Origin: Lolium rigidum
Taxonomy: Eukaryota; Streptophyta; Magnoliopsida; Poales; Poaceae
Assembly (NCBI RefSeq): GCF_022539505.1
Contig: NC_061514.1
Coordinates: 36,795,769-36,859,768, forward strand
Direction: 5' to 3'
Length of the DNA stretch: 64,000 bases
Under the pieces are notes generated by a model. The model did not search any database. It was not told the origin of the DNA and worked only from the letters and a program-made list of their open reading frames with translations. Each line of letters begins with the position of its first letter. The first letter of the stretch is position 1. Positions 1 to 11,682 of this stretch are shown here, piece by piece. A program made the translations under genes and the position numbers.

Positions 1-2
1 TG

Positions 3-544
3 ATGTCTAGTTTCTCTTCGACCTCCCGTTCTTCATGGCCGCGAGTATGGACCCGTGCCTTTGACAAGATGCCCCGACCGCCCACGCCGAGGAGCCTCCG
101 AAGCGGTCGATCTGTAAGACGGACGAGAACGGAAACCGTGGACGTGAGTTCGTTGCATGCGAGAGCTTGCCATATAGAGAGGGGGATAAGGTTAGATCTC
201 GCTCCAATTTCTCTGTTTTCTCTCGATTTTCTTGTTATTCCCTCGAATTTGGGATTTAGGGTTCACGTTGTTGTTTTCGGATCTTGAAGAAATGCGGGCA
301 TTTCGAGTGGATCGATGTGTACGTTCGAGGCTTCGGTTGCGGGAATCAATTGGCGCTATTGGGGGCGCAATTTGGGAGGGGGGACTTGCTCGTAGAGAAT
401 GCGGCGGAGAGAGGAGCCGTTCCGATTAGGGACCTTCCGATTATGCCTAATGCTCCCAATGCGGAGCTGGTGGAAGTGAAGGGAGAACTGAAGAAAATGA
501 ACAAGCAGATTAAGGCAGCTGATCGAGTTGAAGAAGCAAGCTAA
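3..544 (+). CDS. GRF-type zinc-finger protein gene copy, two exons, frame broken
   Basis: Exon 1 runs from an ATG at 3 to 190 and exon 2 from 281 to 544 (TAA). The donor is GT at 191. Exon 1 starts with a Ser-rich stretch then FDKMPRPP; after a frame change near 80-90 it continues ICKTDENGNRGREFVACES up to GDK. Exon 2 opens ILKKCGHFEWIDVYV, the C-terminal half of a GRF zinc finger (spaced cysteines, NxGRxFxxC, then CxxFxWxD), followed by a Gln/Leu-rich stretch and a charged helical tail (KGELKKMNKQIKAADRVEE). GRF fingers bind single-stranded nucleic acid; in grasses many copies are of unknown function. The expected acceptor before exon 2 reads TTTTCGG where TTTTCAG is needed, and the first zinc-ligand cysteines are lost around the frame break. 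It could be a pseudogene or a gene damaged by sequence error. The family call is by motif only. Confidence 0.55.
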
Positions 545-710
545 TCCGATGGTCTGGTTGTTTTTTTTGTTGTATAATTACGATCAGATTCTTATCATTG
601 CTCACCGGGCGCTAGAAGTTGTTACAAGGGATACCTTGTTACAAATCCATTATTCGATTACATGTACTTGTAGTTGTTTTCAAAGTTAGTGTGTGCATTC
701 ACCGGAATTA

Positions 711-1655
711 CCAACTATATTCCCTAAAAGAAAAGGAAAGCTAAAGATAGTTGATAATTGTTAGAGGGGTGACAAATAATGCAATCACCGAAACCCGCAA
801 ATATGTATGCCTCATGTTTATACCAAAATTATACCACTTTTAGGCCTTTCCAAAATACCAATACCATATCCCAAACTATATTCCCTAAAAGAAAAGGACA
901 GCTAAAGATAGTTGATAATTGTTAGAGGGGTGACAAATAATGCAATCGCCGAAATTCGCAAAAATATATGCCTCATGTTTATAGCAAAATTATACCACTT
1001 TTAGGCCGTTTCAAAATACCAATACTATATCCCAAACTATATTCCCTAAAAGAAAAGGACAGCTCAAGATAGTTGATAACTGTTAGAGGGGTGACAAATA
1101 ATGCAATCCCCGAAATCCGCAAATATGTATGCCTCATGTTTATACCAAAATTATACCACTTTTAGGCCTTTCCAAAATACCAATACCATATCCCAAACTA
1201 TATTCCCTAAAAGAAAAGGACAGCTAAAGATAGTTGATAATTGTTAGAGGGGTGACAAATAATGCAATCGCCGAAATCAGCAAAAATGTATGCCTCATGT
1301 TTATAACAAAATTATACCACTTTTAGGCCGTTTCAAAATACCAATACTATATCCCAAACTATATTCCCTAAAAGAAAAGGACAGCTCAAGATAGTTGATA
1401 ATTGTTAGAGGGGTGGCAAATAATGCAATCGCCGAAATCAGCAAAAATGTATGCCTCATGTTTATAACAAAATTATACCACTTTTAGGCCGTTTCAAAAT
1501 ACCAATACTATATCCCAAACTATATTCCCTAAAATAAAAGGACAGCTCAAGATAGTTGATAATTGTTAGAGGGGTGACAAATAATGCAATCACCGAAATC
1601 CGCAAATATGTATGCCTCATGTTTATACCAATACTATATCCCAAACTATATTAAG
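711..1655. repeat. Tandem array of a ~161-bp unit, nearly six copies
   Basis: The unit is AT-rich. Each copy starts near ACTATATTCCCTAAAAG and includes GATAGTTGATAATTG, GGGGTGACAAATAATGCAAT and TATACCACTTTTAGGCC. Copy starts lie near 712, 872, 1034, 1196, 1357 and 1518, with a truncated copy ending near 1655. Copies differ by scattered substitutions. Small open frames inside it are by-products of the repeat. No coding role is seen. Confidence 0.9.
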
Positions 1656-1686
1656 TGGCATACTCGTTATTGCATTCTCCACCGAC

Positions 1687-1710
1687 AGAGAGAGAGAGAG
1701 ATGGGTGGCC

Positions 1711-1771
<61 letters not shown>
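1687..1771. repeat. (GA)n microsatellite, interrupted
   Basis: A short GA tract (1687-1700) is followed by GGTGGCCACGAA and a longer GA tract (about 1716-1771), then TTGCCACGAAGAG. The interrupting sequence GCCACGAAGAGA recurs on the right side, so the long tract is flanked by a short direct repeat. Confidence 0.9.
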
Positions 1772-1774
<3 letters not shown>

Positions 1775-2552
1775 TGCCACGAAGAGACGGATAGGGGTAT
1801 ACTGCCCGTTAGATCAGTGGATCAACGGTACGTGGAGTCGATCCGTGTGACAACGGCTCAACCAATCGAGATAAGTTTGGTCTTCTCGGAGCATTTGTGA
1901 CAAGTACTTGAGGGCAAAGCCGAGTAGTACTAAGAATCCAAGGGCACATAAATAGTAAATAGACTAAGGGATTCAAACAAAAGAATTACAAAATGAAAAA
2001 TGTGTGTTTTGTACAATATAATTCATATTGGGCTACATCAAATTATTTGCAATTCAAATATACATGAGTGTGACAATTATGGCATCATTTAGACAAACTA
2101 TGTTTTGGGAAAGATGTTTTGCAAAGGGGTTTGGGTGGAAAACCATGCATCTTCATAGCTACACTAGTGATTCGAGAAGTGACAATTTGTGGTAAAACTT
2201 GATTTATATATGTTTGTTAAGGTTTTCTAGGTGGCAGTGTTGCGTAGGAAGACTCCATGAGTAGTTGCCACTATGTTTTTATTTTTTTGGATTTTTTTGC
2301 GCATGAAATGACTCAATTAGCTATGTTAATCTCATTTGTTGACTCTCTCGTTGACCAGCTACTTGAGGGTAAAACTGAGTATATTGCACTTGCCGGTCTA
2401 AGTCCTCGAGGGGAAAACCGAGTACGGATAAAATTTCGTATAAGGCCCGAGGTTATAACTGAGTACACCAAACGTCCCGGGGTTAGACTCGTGTAGCGGT
2501 GCACGCTGCAGCCGTGCATAGCGGACGCGTGTTGCGGTACACGCCACCTTCG
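1772..2552. other. No gene seen; weak ~44-bp repeats upstream of the zf-XS-like gene
   Basis: No convincing coding sequence. Between about 2360 and 2490 three diverged units carry the core GAGG(G)NNAAANCGAGTA with a spacing near 44 bp (2362, 2406, 2450). A fourth match lies at about 1905. The open frame across 2257-2496 runs through these units and has no recognisable domain. Confidence 0.5.
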
Positions 2553-2554
2553 TC

Positions 2555-2561
2555 TTTATAG
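2555..2561 (+). promoter_or_regulatory. Candidate TATA box of the zf-XS-like gene
   Basis: TTTATAG lies about 112 bp before the ATG at 2673 and is followed by a pyrimidine-rich stretch (CCCCTCTTTCTCTCCCTC), a usual plant core-promoter and leader arrangement. Placement is by inspection only. Confidence 0.4.
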
Positions 2562-2672
2562 AGCCCCTCTTTCTCTCCCTCGACGCACGTTCTCACCGGC
2601 TCACCGCAACCGCCTCTCTGTCCCATCATCTTCTCCACAACCGAAGAAAAACCCCGAAGAAAACCGCCGGCG

Positions 2673-3951
2673 ATGGAGAAGAATGAGATGCCCATTGTCG
2701 GCGCATCGGCCGCCGCCCCGTCCGGGCCCCCGTCGCTCGCTTCCAACGTAGCAGCCGGCGCATCGGCCGCCGCCCCGTCCGAGCCCCCGTCGCCGCTTCC
2801 AACGTAGCAGCCGGGCGCATCGGCCGCCGCCCCCGTCCGAGCCCCCGTCGCTGCTTCCAACGTAGCAGCCGGCGCATCGGCCGCCGCCCCGTCCAGGTCC
2901 CCGTCGATTGGGACCCGTACGAACCAGGTGCGATGACGACGCGCCGGAGAACCCCTACGACACCACCATCGTCGACTACGAGCCGGAGGTAACCCTTTTT
3001 TCCCATGTTCTTATCTCATTTCAATCATTTTGTGTTAGATCTAGCGTTATTACGGTTCGTCCGTTCCTAGTTCAATCCTTTTGTGTTAGATCTTGCGTTA
3101 TTACTGTTCGTCTCTTCCTAGTTCAATCCTTTTTTGTTAGATCTTGCGTTATTACTGTTCGTCTGTTCCTAGTTCAATCCTTTTGTGTTAGATATTGCGT
3201 TATTACTGTTCGTCTGTTCCTAGTTTAATCCTTTTGTGTTAGATCTTGCGTTATTACTGTTCGTCTGTTCCTAGTTCGATCCTTTTGTGTTAGATCTTGC
3301 GTTATTAGTGTTTGTGATTTGCTTTTGTTTCAGATTTGTGCCGATGATGATGAATATTTGGGCATCCCTAAATTGATTCGAGGGTTTGGTCGATAAACAA
3401 TTGGTGTGTACAAATTTGTTGTGCATGATCTTTGGTTTATCGACTCAAATCCTGGATATAAGTTTGTCCAATGTAACTGAGGCTACCTCTTTTTTTCGAG
3501 CCCATATTATCATGCATGATTTTTTGTTCACTCTCTGTTCAATCATCATTGCAATTGACTCCGTGTTTTTTGCACGATCTTTGGTGCTACGTGACAGGTG
3601 GAGAGCAGCGACGTCGACAGCGACGACGAGTCCTTCCACACCAAGACTCGTCACGTCCTCAGGAGGCTGCAGTCCGGCCAATACGGTCGCCCCTTTGCTC
3701 AAGGCATTTACAAGTGCCCCTTCTGCAACAGGAGGCTCTTCAACACCAACTTCAACACCCTGCTGAACCATGTTGAATCCATTGGCAGATATGGCGCTAG
3801 AGTTGGAAGGACCGTGAACGTGCATGCGTACATGGCCAAACACAAAGCACTTGGGATTCACTCGCGCAACCTCCAAGCGAGTCACACGCGCCACCTGGAG
3901 GCGTTGAACGTGCCTACTCGCACTCTCGTATGTGACTCGCTCTATCCGTAG
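2673..3951 (+). CDS. zf-XS-like zinc-finger protein gene copy, two exons, frame damaged in exon 1
   Basis: Exon 1 runs from the ATG at 2673 to 2988 (GT at 2989). Exon 2 is 3598-3951 (acceptor AG at 3596-3597, stop TAG). The frame is phase 0 across the junction, reading DYEPE then VESSDVDSDDE. Exon 2 encodes YKCPFCNRRLFNTNFNTLLN, a following H and IGRYG, then AKHKAL. CPFC, LLxH and AKHKAL are the hallmarks of the zf-XS finger found next to the XS domain in SGS3/FDM-type RNA-silencing proteins. No XS or XH domain follows, so this is a short derivative. Exon 1 has a GC-rich minisatellite that shifts frame, and a one-base loss near 2931 separates VDWDPYEPG from DDDAPENPYD. An alternative small exon after the TTTCAG near 3334 (ICADDDEYLGIPKLIRG, then stop) is possible. 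Function unknown; RNA silencing is only an analogy. Confidence 0.5.
2698..2895. repeat. GC-rich ~57-bp minisatellite in exon 1 of the zf-XS-like gene
   Basis: The core GGCGCATCGGCCGCCGCCCC recurs at about 2700, 2758, 2816 and 2872, each copy but the last followed by CCCCCGTCG and CCAACGTAGCAGCC. Copies read CGCTCGCTTCC, CGCCGCTTCC and CGCTGCTTCC at the same point, so length changes there set the reading frame. Unit lengths of 56-58 bp are not all multiples of three. Confidence 0.85.
3021..3310. repeat. 51-bp intronic minisatellite, six copies
   Basis: TGTGTTAGAT recurs at 3031, 3082 and onward at exact 51-bp steps inside the single intron of the zf-XS-like gene. Each unit holds GCGTTATTACTGTTCGTC and CCTAGTTCAATCC. 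Because 51 is a multiple of three, it produces a repetitive open frame that runs on from exon 1. That frame is an artefact of the repeat. Confidence 0.85.
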
Positions 3952-5140
3952 AGCAGCTTAAATTCATGTAAAATGTAGCTTATGTTGGATCTATCGGTAC
4001 TACATTTGGATCTGTCCTGAATATATCTATGCTATGTTGGTTGCTCGTATGCAGCTTATCCTATATTTTCTCTCCGGATTTGTGCCCTAGATTTCCTACC
4101 CGATTGGGTAAAAACGAAGGCATAAAGAAATGAATGGCGTTAAAAAACAGAAGGAGAAGCTTCTCTAGATTTGCTACCAATTTGGGCTATCAAATATGAA
4201 TGAGATCGAGCGATAGAGAGGAAAAAGGTACATTGAAAACTGCTAATCTAGGCGAAAGAGACAGAAACCACTTGTGCCCCCGTCCCGGACCCACACGGCT
4301 CCACACGCTACGGCCCCACACGCTACGGCCCCACAAACACGGCCTCGTCCTGTCCCACGCGGTCCCTTCCTACCAGCCCCACACGACGCGGTCCCACACG
4401 ACGCGACCCCACAAACGACACGACCCCACTCGTCAGCATGGAACGGTCAACTTAACGGATTCCTTCCGTCCGAGCTCCTTCTGCGGTTCAGACAAACGTT
4501 TGGGTAAAACTGAGGAAAAACTAAGGAGCTGGGGAAAACTGAGCACAACTAAGGAGCCGAGGGCACGAAAATAGAAATCCCTTGAAAATTAAGGAGCTGA
4601 AAAGTTTGTTTTTACAAACAATCAAGGTGAGAGATATATGTGATATCTAAGACCTTATTACAAGATGATTTAATATAATTTAGTGAGACTACATAAACTC
4701 ATAAGTTTTATGGGAATGTACGAAGGTTGAAGACGTAAGGCGTCCCGATCCTCCAACTAGTTGGGCACTAACATTATTCATGTATCCACATATAAACCAA
4801 AGTGGCTTCATCATGATGTTGTCATGATTTGATGGATACAATTGTGAGTGAAATTGTTCATCACATTAAAAGATTACTAACAGTGAAATCGGAAACACTT
4901 GTCATGTGATGATCAACTTCAAAGTACGAACCTCAAGGTTATTGGTTTTTGACCAACAAGCCTAGAAGTTATTGGAGTGTTTTCTGAAATAAGAGGAAAC
5001 CCGAAAGAGAAACTACAAAAGATTTTGGCAGAAAGAAAGAAAAGACTAGAAAGTCTAGCTCAGGTGTATATAGATGATATACATGTTATGAATGTTTTCT
5101 TTGATTGGTCACATAATGGAATTCTTGGGTATTTATACCA
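3952..5140. other. No gene recognised; short GC-rich repeats at 4275-4440
   Basis: After the zf-XS-like stop the sequence is non-coding. Between about 4275 and 4440 short imperfect repeats of CACACGCTACGGCCCCA and CCCACACGACGCG type occur. AT-rich sequence follows. No conserved protein was seen. Confidence 0.5.
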
Positions 5141-5319
5141 TACTAGTAGAATGCCCGTGCTTCGCCACGACCCTTTAACGTAGTGTCAAATGCATAAACG
5201 TGTAAATAATGCATGCAAATATTAAAGTATATAAAATAAATATATAATACTTAAAATATTTAATGATCCACTTCGCACAATTCATTTTCTAGAAGAGAAA
5301 TGACTGAATACACTATTTA

Positions 5320-5445
5320 TTAAAGCCATGGTTCGTTGACGCGTCTAAGGTATTCTCGCACGATCTCAGGAATGTTGTCTTCAACTTCATTAGCCAGATA
5401 CTTGAGTATGTGTATCAAAAACTTTTTCCTTAGCTCGTAACCATC
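5320..5445 (-). pseudogene. Exon-like ORF fragment, 41 aa to a stop
   Basis: On the minus strand a splice-acceptor-like TGCAG (5450-5446) is followed by an open frame reading DGYELRKKFLIHILKYLANE and ending EYLRRVNEPWL before TAA (5322-5320). The amphipathic, charged composition and clean acceptor suggest the terminal exon of a transposon-borne or captured gene. No family was recognised with confidence, and no upstream exon was found on this strand. Confidence 0.35.
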
Positions 5446-6253
5446 CTGCACAATTGGTATATCATGTTAACATGAAGTTTTCTTCCCACAAAAAAATATA
5501 AGATTGTGAATAGAGAGTACTCACGCTACAAACTTAAGATCGCAACGGCTCCTCTAATTTTAATCCTGATTGCACATGCGAATTTCAAAATTCATGTGTA
5601 TGTAAATATAGTTCTACAATAATGCAAAACTTAAGATCCCACTTTTGTTTAATTATGCTTGCTAAAATCCCAAAAATAATACAGACCCCCCCCCCCCACA
5701 CACACACAACACCCAATAAGAGAAATTACAACACAATCCCATACTTTTACATAATACCATGCATAACAAGTGTTGAATTCCATCGAGTCTTTCTCTACCG
5801 TTGATTTATACGAGCTCAATGATCGACATGGCAAGGATGTAGAAGACCCTCCATTTTCGCCCGCTGGCCGGGAGGGAGAAGATGAGATGGCACCCGCCCA
5901 AACCAGACCTTGAAGTGGATGCATGACGTTCAATTGAGTCAGCACACTGGACGTCACATCGCCCGGAATGTCGTGTACTCATATGCATAGAAAGCAAATG
6001 AGCAATTACTTCTTTGTTACTTGTGGAAATATACTCTCAGCTCTCAAACTTTAGTGTCTTCCAGCCTATCTATATGCTTTGCTTGCAGCAAATGACATGC
6101 GCTTTCCTTATAACTCGTCCAGTCTGTTCACTCACCCTCTCCTCTCTCCTTCCCATGGGCTGTTGTGTGTATCATGCACAGTGCCCACCGTTGGTAAAAA
6201 ACCGAAGTATCATGTACATTGTTCAATTCTAATGTTGGCTGAGCTCTCAAATA

Positions 6254-6379
6254 CTCCATCTGTCTATAGAAAGATGTCTCAACTTTGGATATATTTGGAT
6301 GTATCTAAATATTAAAATAGGTCTAGATACATTTAAATTTTAACAAAGTTGAGACATCCATTTATATGGACGGAGGGAG
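6254..6379. mobile_element. Stowaway-type MITE
   Basis: A 126-bp element with inverted ends (CTCCATCTGTC at the left, GGACGGAGGGAG at the right) and inner inverted arms AAGATGTCTCAACTTTG / AAAGTTGAGACATCC. It is flanked by TA on both sides (6252-6253 and 6380-6381), the duplication expected for a Tc1/mariner-derived Stowaway. It has no coding capacity. Confidence 0.85.
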
Positions 6380-8689
6380 TAGTATATTTTAGCCACACCA
6401 TTCCAATTTGATATAAGAATCTACTAATTGCTATCGAGGATCACACATGTGCAATCTAAAACCAAAGGCTTATTGCTGAAGAAGCTTGCATACACTTCCG
6501 TACGGAATCATGTACTGCTTTATTTGTAGGTTCACCGCCTTCAGCAAGGGTTCCACATCTACCTGACAAGAGATTTTTTTTGGTTCGTGTCACATTATCT
6601 CCTTGCAAGCTGGCACCACCAAAAGTTCATTATCTGCAAAAAAATACGAATAAATTAAATCATAAATGGTTGAACGGATTTCTTCATACTTATGGCTTGA
6701 TTAACACATACACAATCACTAATGTGTGAAAAGCACATCAAACAAAAATTCATGTCTAATAGTAGTATTTTGTTTAAAAGATGTACGTTCTACCACAACG
6801 ACAATGACCTATGCAGTCTCCGAGTTAAATCTTGTAGAATCTCATCTTGAAAATATGTCAAACAGGGTCATTTGTATTTAAAATACGTTTACCAAGTAAA
6901 ACTTCACATTTACATTACTTGCAAACGTATATGGCTCAAAAGTTGACTTCCTACAGCCAAGAAACATTTTCTTTAACTAAACTTTAATTATTTGTTATCT
7001 ACACACCCATGGTTATTACGAAACAATTTGCACATATAAAATCAACAAATATTGGTTAAAGAGTCATAAAGTATACTTCACATAAGACAAACGCAACACC
7101 ACCGTGGTTTTCATGTAATTTTACTTCCAAAAATATTTGGGTAAGTAGATAGTAAATATAATATACACACATTGATCTTTAGTATGGAGGTAACAAACAC
7201 ATAGTAGCATTGATACAACTATATTATAAGTCAGTACGACTAAGAAATTTTATATATCAAATTTTGCATGAGACTAATTCCTTCTCTAAAAGAATACACA
7301 AGCATGCCCTAGCGTTGAGGCATGAGGCATGCGCCGTGGTAGAGGATGGAGATGAGCTCCACGCTCGGGTTCCTCGTCCCAAGCACACCAAGCACAAGCC
7401 CCCGCCGTTATCGGGGCTGGTTACCTCTTTTTTCCTTTTCCATGTTTGCATATCGATTGAGGACAATTTGGTCCAACATAAGCAAACCAGCGGTATGGAC
7501 TAACGTAATGGATGGTAGTGGAAAATAAGGAAACAAATTTATACGTAGAGGCAAACAAGGAAAAAAATATTTTCCAGTGTCAAATAGGGAAGCGAAATTT
7601 AAGGTAGTGTCAAATAAGGAATTCTCTCTTGCTCATGTTGTTCCATCATCGGTGTCATCTCTCTAGTAGTCGGGACCATTTGGTGGAGCCAATCCCACAA
7701 TGGTGGCATGTCGGCGCATTGTTCGTATCGGTGGTGGTCATCCCTATAGTCGGTGACATGGTCGATCAACAGCGCCGTACCTACCATCGCATGCGTCATC
7801 AGCAACATCGGTGACCCCCTCTCTACTGTCCGTGGGGTGGTGCGGTGGAGTAGAAGCGGAGTGGGAAGCGCGACGGAGTGGTCGAGCTAGTAGACATAAA
7901 GGCAAGGCAACCTAGTGTAACCTGTAGTATGTGCTTTAACATAATTTATATTTTATTAGCAAAAAAATATAATTTATATTTCTACCCCGTAAAAAATATA
8001 CAAATATATTTTACACTGTTCAACAAAAAAAAGCGAGCCAAAGCTAGCTAGCTAAGAAACTTGATGGATGGAAGAATTTGGTTCATGCATTCGTATGTGG
8101 TAATGTGTTGCTGACCTGCTGAGCGTGCATCCTCGGTGGCCTATAGACGTGGAGTGAACACGCTAGACGCGGGCAGGAGTTGGCAGAGAAGACAAAGGGA
8201 GATCGCGAGACAACGTCGATAAAAGGTTGGCCCTGATCGGTTAGCGGATTTAAAGGTTTCCTCCAATTTAGACAGAGGACTGGTCGTCAAGGTGTTGTTA
8301 GCTACAGGTCCAAAAAAAGTGTTGTTAGCGATTTTGTTAGGACTGGATAAGTATGTCCTCATTTTATCTACTCTGGCCACTATTAGTGGCGTTTTCTTTG
8401 TGACGTGGTGGGGGGAGTATTATTGTCCATCCTGAAAATGTGACACCAGGCATTCACCAGTTTGCTCTTAATAGTAGAGATTGGTTGGTATGAGGTGTCA
8501 TACAATACAACACAATACAAGAATACAATGGCCTACGTGATTGACAAGGAATGTGGTAACAATGCACGTCTAGAACAAAATAAATTATTATTATGTTTGT
8601 CGTTGGCATTCTACCTAGCCCTTGAGATTTATTATAAAGAACTTAATAATTTTTATTTTGATCTGGTCAAATTAAAACAATGAGTTGTC

Positions 8690-11407
8690 AATATTATGAC
8701 CATACTCCATGTACGATGGATAAGTTATTATAAATTTTAATGGTGAAACACACATGTATAACACTGACGCTAAAATGCCATAAGGCAAATGATCATAATT
8801 CTACTTATTTGTGGAACCGCCATTTATGTCATGTTAGAAAGGAACACATGAAGAAACTCCATGAAAATGGATTTTTTGGAGCCATTCATTTTTGAATCGT
8901 TTGACACTTCCAAATCTTTTCTAAAAGAGAATGACTGAAACACTGTTCATAGGCCAAGAGTTGAACGGGCAACTAGCTTAGTGGAAACATACATGATTGT
9001 GTATATGGTTCATTGGGCATAGTTGTACGATCGAAAGATTCTTCTACTTCATGAAAACTTCCAACAATGAATTGAGTGTATATATATATGGATATATTTA
9101 TTCGATGAGGAAGAAGTCTGAAACATTTTAATAGATTCAAATAAATTTCAGCATGAAGTGGAAATCATCGTAATTGGAAAGTCAAATATCTATGATTGGA
9201 TCATGGTATAAATATTTGAATTATGAGTTTTATCGAACATCTAAGAGAGTTGCAAAATTATTCCAGAGCTCACGTTTCTCGGAACACCATAGTTATGATA
9301 GAGTATTCGAGAGATGTATCCAAACCTTGTTGGATTAATGGTGAGATAAAATAAAATGATGTTATTATATTTTTGTGGATTATGCTTTAGAGACTATCGT
9401 TTTTACACTAAATAGAGCGTCATCATAATCCCTAACAATCCTTTCTTAAATTTTGATATGTGTAGCATAAGTAAATGAGTTTACAACCAAAATCGGATGA
9501 ATGTCTTTGTTGGTTATCCCAAAGAATAAATTGAGAATTCATTCCACTATGAAGTCAAAGACAGAAGTGTTTGTCGATGTTTCTTGCTTATTTTCAAGAA
9601 ATTTTTCTCGTGAATATTTGAGTGGGAGGCCAATGGAACTCGACAAGGTTGATGTACCTGAGCATGATGAGTAGAGTAGCGCAGCATCGGAAATGGTTCC
9701 GGAAGCGGCCACGACGCTCATGGCTCCCATGTCTACAAAGTGTTATAACCACGGAGATCGAAGTACCTATTGAATCTTGTAGGTATGGTTTACTTTGTGA
9801 TCAAATAAAAGATTTGAGGACAAATGATTGATTTTGAACAATGATAAACCAACTGCATACAAAGAAGCTATGATGGGCACTGTCTCTGTTAAAATGGCTA
9901 AGTGCCATGAAATCCGAGATAGTATCTATAATCAAGCTTGGAGCTTGGTAAACCTTCTGAAAGAATAAATATTTTTTTGAAAGTAAATAGATCTATAAAA
10001 TTAACGGATATGAATGTAATATCCTAGAACAAGCTCGATTTGTCGAAAGATTGTTTACGAGAAATTTCAAAGAGTTGACTGCGATAAGATTAGATCTTTC
10101 GTAGTGATGCTTATAGTCTATGCAGATTATTCTAGTAATCACTACATATTTCTTCTACGAGATATGTTAGTAGGATGACAGAAATATATTCCTTAACAGA
10201 AGTGTGTATTAAAGGTGTATACAAGATACAACTGAGAGTTTTGCTAGTCCGTATAATGCTAGATAGGTATACAAACTTCACTGGATGTAGTGAGTACCAC
10301 GGAGTTGGAATCTTCACCGGATGAAATAATCAAAAAGTTTTGATTTCATTAGAAACGATGAAGATGCTTGCATTTGCAAAAATTAAGTGGGAGCGCTGAG
10401 ACATATTTATAATACTTTATGTGGATGACATATTGTTGATTAGAAATGATGTAATTTTTACTTGATTAAAAGGTTTCCTTGAAAATTAATTTCATTGAAA
10501 AGATATGGACTAAAAACATATTTAGCATCAAGATCTATGAAGATAGATTGAAGCGCATAATAAGTTTAAGTCAAAGTACATAGAATAAATATTGAAGTAG
10601 TTCAATATGAAAGCATCAAGAAGGTGTTCTTTTCCATGTGGAGTTTTAAAAAAACTTGAGTATATTTGGCACTCAATAATGAGTAAAAACACATGAGTGA
10701 TTTTAGATCACGAATAATATGTACACAATCAGATGTCTTGTGCTCTAAGGTGTTACGAGCATATATCAGAATGATTCATATGATGATCATTGGACAATAG
10801 TAAGAATATCCATGAGTGCTTTGTCAAAGCCGAGTATATAAATATATAGTTTTATATGGGGCAATGACAAACAAATCGTTGTAAGGTGTTGCACCGATAT
10901 TGGTTTGGTCACATATAAAAATGAATTTCAATCTCAGTTAGGCTGAGTATTCATTAAAAGGTAGCACAATGTGCTAGAAGAAGTCTATGCTAGATTTAGA
11001 TGAGTTCTAAATATTGTGACGGGTTCTAGAAACAAAGGCAGGGTATATTTTTTTTGACAATAACCGAGGATGTTTGTGTCAAGGAGTTCTTTTAGAACTT
11101 GGTGTAGTTTCCGGTAGTGTCAGAACTATGGAGCTATATTGTGTGTGAAAATATTGGTAACATATTTCAGACCGTGGAATTAAGGTTCCACCAGAAGATC
11201 AAACATATACGATTAATGCCGATCATTTGAAAAAATGAGTGATGTGTGGAGACGCAAATGAATTGCAAAATACATACGTTTATGAACATGTCAGATTCAT
11301 TGACCGAAACCTCTCCCATGAGCAAACATGATAAGCACCAGAAGGCTACGGTTTTAGATCTTTACAAATGTAAACTAAATTATTGACTCTAGTGCAAGTG
11401 GGAGACT
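8690..11407 (+). pseudogene. Decayed Ty1/Copia polyprotein (Angela/BARE-like)
   Basis: Fragments of a Copia polyprotein appear in the usual order, with many stops and frameshifts. A GAG-pre-integrase remnant reads TYLWNRHLCHVRKEHMKKLH (about 8800-8860). Integrase-core remnants follow near 9080-9330. VFVGYPKE lies near 9500. The start of reverse transcriptase reads PTAYKEAMMG with AWSLVNL (about 9850-9955), and the catalytic box YVDDILLI is at about 10418. The internal region ends AGTGCAAGTGGGAGAC, a polypurine tract, directly before the LTR at 11408. No 5' LTR was found, so the element is 5'-truncated. AT content is high and decay extensive, so it is old and cannot be autonomous. Confidence 0.75.
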
Positions 11408-11682
11408 GTTGGAGATATGCCCAAGATGCTATAATAAAAGTGTTTATTGTTATATCTTAGTGTTCACGATAAATGTTTACATCCCATGCTATAATTTTAT
11501 TAACCGGAAACATTAATACTTGTGTGTTTTGTAAACATAAAAGAGTCCCTAGTAAGCCTCTTGTTAAACTAGCTTGTTGATTAATAGATGATCATGGTTT
11601 CCTGATCATGAACATTAGATGTTATTAATAACAAGATCATATAATTAAGTGAATGATGTGATGGACATACACCCATAGTAAG
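11408..11682 (+). mobile_element. 3' LTR fragment of the Copia element
   Basis: It starts TGTTGGAGATATGCCCAAGA, the conserved LTR start of the Angela/BARE type, right after the polypurine tract. It is cut off near 11682, where unrelated LTR-like sequence begins. Confidence 0.7.

Larger units (their letters stand above)
5141..8481. mobile_element. Unclassified transposable-element-like block
   Basis: The left edge TACTAGTAGAATGCCCGTGC and the right edge TTAATAGTAGAGAT resemble a repeat-family end pair familiar in grass genomes, though no inverted ends or target duplication could be shown. The interior is AT-rich with one exon-like frame (5320-5445, minus), a 12-base C run (5686-5697) followed by CA repeats, and a Stowaway MITE (6254-6379). 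The segment 7290-7440 is locally GC-rich without a recognisable protein. Class is uncertain. Confidence 0.4.

Noticed and set aside
2908..3228. 106-aa frame with SFCVRSCVITVRLFLVQ repeats
   Set aside because: It runs from exon 1 into the intron over a 51-bp minisatellite. A good donor at 2989 and a phase-matching acceptor explain it as intron.
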